DNA from: Massilia sp. R2A-15
GTDB lineage: Bacteria > Pseudomonadota > Gammaproteobacteria > Burkholderiales > Burkholderiaceae_D
Reading direction: 5' to 3'
DNA length: 64,000 bases
Assembly: GCF_030704305.1 (NCBI RefSeq)
Contig: NZ_CP131935.1
Span: 682,001 to 746,000 of the forward strand
Both the position numbers and the translations under genes were made by a program. Positions 63,049 to 64,000 of the stretch are shown here, piece after piece. The notes under the pieces were generated by a model, which had not been told where the DNA came from, searched no databases, and saw only the letters and a program-made list of their open reading frames with translations. Numbering within the stretch: the stretch's first letter is position 1; the number at the start of each line of letters is the position of its first letter.

Positions 63049-64000
63049 ATGAACGACCCCGTGCCGAGCCGCCTGCTGACACCGGACAGCAACCCGAACA
63101 TCGTCGCGCCGCAGCTGGGCGCGGTGCGCATCCTGGTGGTCGGCGACGTCATGCTGGACCGCTACTGGTTCGGCGACGTCAGCCGCATTTCGCCGGAAGC
63201 GCCGGTGCCGGTGGTGCGCATCGAGAAGCGCGAGGAGCGCCTCGGCGGCGCCGCCAACGTCGCGCGCAACGTGGCCTCGCTGGGCGCCCACTGCGGCCTG
63301 CTCGGCGTGGTCGGCGCCGACGAGGCGGGCGCGCAGGTCGAGCAGCTCCTGGGTGAGTCGAGCATCCACAGCTACCTGCAGCGCGACGAGGCCATTTCCA
63401 CCATCATCAAGCTGCGCGTGATCGGCCGCCAGCAGCAGCTGCTGCGCATCGACTTCGAGGACGCGCCGACCGACACCGTATTGCGCGACAAGCTCACCCA
63501 GTTCAACGGCGTGCTGGCCGACTACGACGTGGTGATCCTGTCCGACTACAACAAGGGCAGCCTGGTCAACGTGGCCGAGATGATCCGCGCCGCGCGCGCG
63601 GCCGGCAAGGTGGTGATGGTCGATCCGAAGGGCGACGACTTCTCGCCCTACGCCGGCGCCACCATCCTCACGCCGAACAAGTCCGAACTCAAGCGCATCG
63701 TCGGCAGCTGGAACAGCGAAGAGCAGCTGACCTCCAAGGCGCAGGCCCTGCGCGAACAGCTCGGGCTCGACGCCTTGCTGCTGACCCGCTCGGAAGAGGG
63801 CATGAGCCTGTACAGCGCCACCGAGGTGCTGCACATGCACGCCGCCGCGCGCGAGGTGTTCGACGTGTCGGGCGCGGGCGACACCGTGATCGCCACGATG
63901 GCGGCGATGCTCGGCGCCGGCATGCCGATTGCCGACGCGCTGATCACCGCCAACCGCGCCGGCGGCATCGTCGTCGGCAAGCTGGGCACGGCCACCGTCA
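63049..64000 (+). CDS. rfaE1: D-glycero-beta-D-manno-heptose 7-phosphate kinase, 3' end outside the window
   Basis: About 317 residues are seen before the window edge. It is a PfkB-family sugar kinase: ILVVGDVMLDRYWFGDVSRI and SPEAPVPVVRIEKREERLGG precede GGAANVARNVASLGAHCGLL. VDPKGDDFSPYAGATILTPN and DVSGAGDTVIATMAAML (with the catalytic Asp) are the C-terminal signatures. It phosphorylates heptose 7-phosphate at C1 in ADP-heptose synthesis for LPS core. Whether an adenylyltransferase domain is fused (HldE) cannot be told because the 3' end is missing. Start ATG at 63049, with GGAGG upstream. Confidence 0.93.
   Translation, partial: MNDPVPSRLLTPDSNPNIVAPQLGAVRILVVGDVMLDRYWFGDVSRISPEAPVPVVRIEKREERLGGAANVARNVASLGAHCGLLGVVGADEAGAQVEQLLGESSIHSYLQRDEAISTIIKLRVIGRQQQLLRIDFEDAPTDTVLRDKLTQFNGVLADYDVVILSDYNKGSLVNVAEMIRAARAAGKVVMVDPKGDDFSPYAGATILTPNKSELKRIVGSWNSEEQLTSKAQALREQLGLDALLLTRSEEGMSLYSATEVLHMHAAAREVFDVSGAGDTVIATMAAMLGAGMPIADALITANRAGGIVVGKLGTATV

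Overview
The window looks like a chromosomal segment of a high-GC betaproteobacterium of the Oxalobacteraceae (Massilia/Duganella/Janthinobacterium type). This is inferred from the run gyrA-serC-pheA-hisC-tyrA-aroA-cmk-rpsA-ihfB-lapA-lapB-ugd-rfaE1, the gene families present, the tmRNA tag ANDNSYALAA and the base composition. No database search was possible. All names rest on motifs, lengths and gene order read from the sequence.

Layout. 1-4.4 kb: a truncated BadF/NagK-type sugar kinase, a secreted CocE/S15 hydrolase, a small secreted protein and a LysR regulator. 4.4-7.6 kb: a tight run of a hypothetical gene, gspA, gspB and mobB. 7.7-9.9 kb: yjfB, then a bufferin-type locus (DUF2282 precursor plus a fused DUF692-DUF2063 enzyme). 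9.9-15 kb: DUF883-like and S4 proteins, fumC, a short FimV-like protein, a candidate structured RNA, a PIN-type toxin-antitoxin pair and fliT. 15-26.3 kb: secreted peptidases (M1, two tandem M13, S9), a methyltransferase and two CsbD stress proteins. 26.5-38.4 kb: two KaiC-like ATPase modules, two hybrid kinases, a MATE pump, a di-haem cytochrome c, cbpA-cbpM and a PfpI-family protein. 38.9-43.6 kb: an export cluster resembling class II microcin systems. 44.0-47.5 kb: ssrA, glycine-zipper protein, gph, ubiG and OmpA. 47.9-64 kb: the conserved gyrA-to-rfaE1 block.

Two accessory systems stand out. The first is the export cluster: HlyD-type adaptor, a 214-residue Gly-rich precursor with a double-glycine leader and a TTG start, two paralogous small membrane proteins, and a C39-peptidase ABC transporter. 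It ends next to the 3' end of ssrA. The second is the bufferin-like locus, where the MNIO enzyme and its DUF2063 partner are one polypeptide, so the maturation complex is fused.

Two families of short palindromic repeats are scattered through the spacers. One is an 87-93 bp element with nested inverted termini. The other is a 26-27 bp palindrome built on GGGGTCAGGTCC; one copy supplies the last codons of the bufferin enzyme.

The 47.9-64 kb block covers DNA topology, serine, aromatic and histidine biosynthesis, translation, nucleoid structure and LPS precursor supply. No tRNA, rRNA, CRISPR array, transposase or integrase was seen.
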